A stretch of 5,256 nt of DNA, from assembly GCA_051005375.1 (NCBI GenBank), contig JBPCJK010000044.1, positions 1 to 5,256 of the forward strand, given 5' to 3'. Each line of letters starts with the position of its first letter. The first letter of the stretch is position 1. The DNA comes from JADDRA01 sp051005375 (GTDB taxonomy: Bacteria > Actinomycetota > Acidimicrobiia > Acidimicrobiales > CADCSY01). Positions 4,749 through 5,256 of the stretch are shown piece after piece. The notes beneath the pieces were generated by a model. That model did not search any database, was not told the DNA's origin, and worked only from the letters and a program-made list of their open reading frames with translations. A program made the position numbers and the translations under genes.

Positions 4749-5256
4749 CTACCCGGAGCTGGCGAATGCAGCGATGGGGTTGACCCTGGCGTTCCAAGCC
4801 ACGTTCAGCTCTCCCGGCCGGTCGGCCCGCTCGAGGGAGATCGACCCGTGGGCGGCGTCCTGGACCCGGACGTAGGACCCTTCGGGAACCTCCGAGGCCA
4901 ACCAGAACTCGTTGCCACCAAAGCTGCTGTCGACGAGGTCGAAGATGTGGCCGTACTTGCCCCCGCCCACGAAACTCACGGCAGTCAGGCGGTGGCCGCG
5001 GAACGAGCAGCCCAGGATCTCCGTCGGCCTGGTCGACGCTTGCACGTGGTTGGGGACGACGACGCCGTAGTCGGCGAGCCCGGCACCGTCGCACCGGAGC
5101 CCGGTGAAACGCAGGGCACCGGACTTGCCCTTGGAGAGGGCATGGACGTTGAGCGCCCCCGCCATGTTGCCGTACAGGATGGCGCCCTCATAGGTGTACT
5201 GGTTCAGGTAGGCGCCGTGGTCGACGCCGAACGAGCCGTTGTGGTAGCCGGTGAAG
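4749..5256 (-). CDS. Probable right-handed beta-helix protein (C-terminal part; 5' end beyond right edge)
   Basis: The frame is open from the right edge of the window to a TAG at 4751-4749, giving 168 C-terminal residues. The ATG at 5165 is internal: the frame continues upstream with protein-like sequence (FTGYHNGSFGVDHGAYLNQY), so the real start lies outside the window. The segment has short alternating hydrophobic strands separated by Gly/Asn/Asp turns, for example GAILYGN, GALNVHALS, GALRFTGLRCDGAG, YGVVVPN, TEILGCSFRG and FDLVDSSFGGNEFWL. This pattern is typical of the stacked rungs of right-handed parallel beta-helix proteins (pectate-lyase-like fold). Such proteins in polysaccharide loci are often secreted lyases, epimerases or glycan-binding proteins, but no catalytic residues can be placed here. 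It converges on the GNAT gene with 27 nt between stop codons. The coding call is firm; the fold call is moderate and the function unknown. Confidence 0.65.
   Translation of the reverse strand, partial: FTGYHNGSFGVDHGAYLNQYTYEGAILYGNMAGALNVHALSKGKSGALRFTGLRCDGAGLADYGVVVPNHVQASTRPTEILGCSFRGHRLTAVSFVGGGKYGHIFDLVDSSFGGNEFWLASEVPEGSYVRVQDAAHGSISLERADRPGELNVAWNARVNPIAAFASSG

Noticed and set aside
4722..4749. Small inverted repeats (GCCTTCAGGC; GCCC-GCA-GGGC) between the convergent GNAT and beta-helix genes as a possible terminator
   Set aside because: The stems are only 4 bp, one loop is just 2 nt, and no T-tract follows on either strand. This is not enough for an intrinsic terminator call.
4749..5165. 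The ATG at 5165 as the start of a complete 138-residue protein
   Set aside because: The frame stays open to the window edge with equally protein-like sequence upstream, so the ATG is most likely an internal methionine.

Overview
The window reads as part of a cell-surface polysaccharide (exopolysaccharide or capsule) biosynthesis locus from a high-GC bacterium. The base composition, strong G/C preference at third codon positions, frequent GTG starts and lack of clear Shine-Dalgarno sites suggest an actinobacterium, possibly of the Acidimicrobiia type. That taxonomic call is inference, because no rRNA or other marker gene is present.

Layout from left to right. (1) Positions 1-50, minus strand: the first 16 codons of a glycosyltransferase (GT4-like N-terminus) that runs off the left edge. 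(2) 51-716, minus: a small PglC-type phosphoglycosyl transferase, which would load the first sugar phosphate onto the lipid carrier. (3) 717-764: a 48-bp divergent promoter region. (4) 765-1583, plus: a NodB-type polysaccharide deacetylase. (5) 1566-1600: a short tandem duplication across the deacetylase stop codon. (6) 1604-2806, minus: a DegT/DnrJ/EryC1/StrS PLP-dependent sugar aminotransferase. (7) 2823-3668, minus: a PAPS-dependent sulfotransferase, apparently in one transcription unit with the aminotransferase. (8) 3669-3716: a second 48-bp divergent promoter region. (9) 3717-4721, plus: a two-domain GNAT acyltransferase. (10) 4749-5256, minus: the C-terminal part of a probable right-handed beta-helix protein that runs off the right edge.

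Taken together, the genes suggest a lipid-linked glycan. Its first sugar is loaded by the PglC-like enzyme and extended by glycosyltransferases. It is then varied by an amino sugar (aminotransferase plus possible N-acylation by the GNAT protein), by sulfation and by deacetylation. Each family assignment rests on visible motifs, but the sugar substrates cannot be read from the sequence.

The least expected signal is non-coding. The two divergent intergenic regions are both 48 bp long and can be aligned end to end, with the same ordered blocks: GCCCG next to one start, TAGA, a central GCCTGTG/CACAGGC, CCTA, and TCGCCG next to the other start. They look like two copies of one bidirectional, probably leaderless, promoter design. 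I found no RNA genes, CRISPR arrays, insertion sequences or convincing intrinsic terminators.
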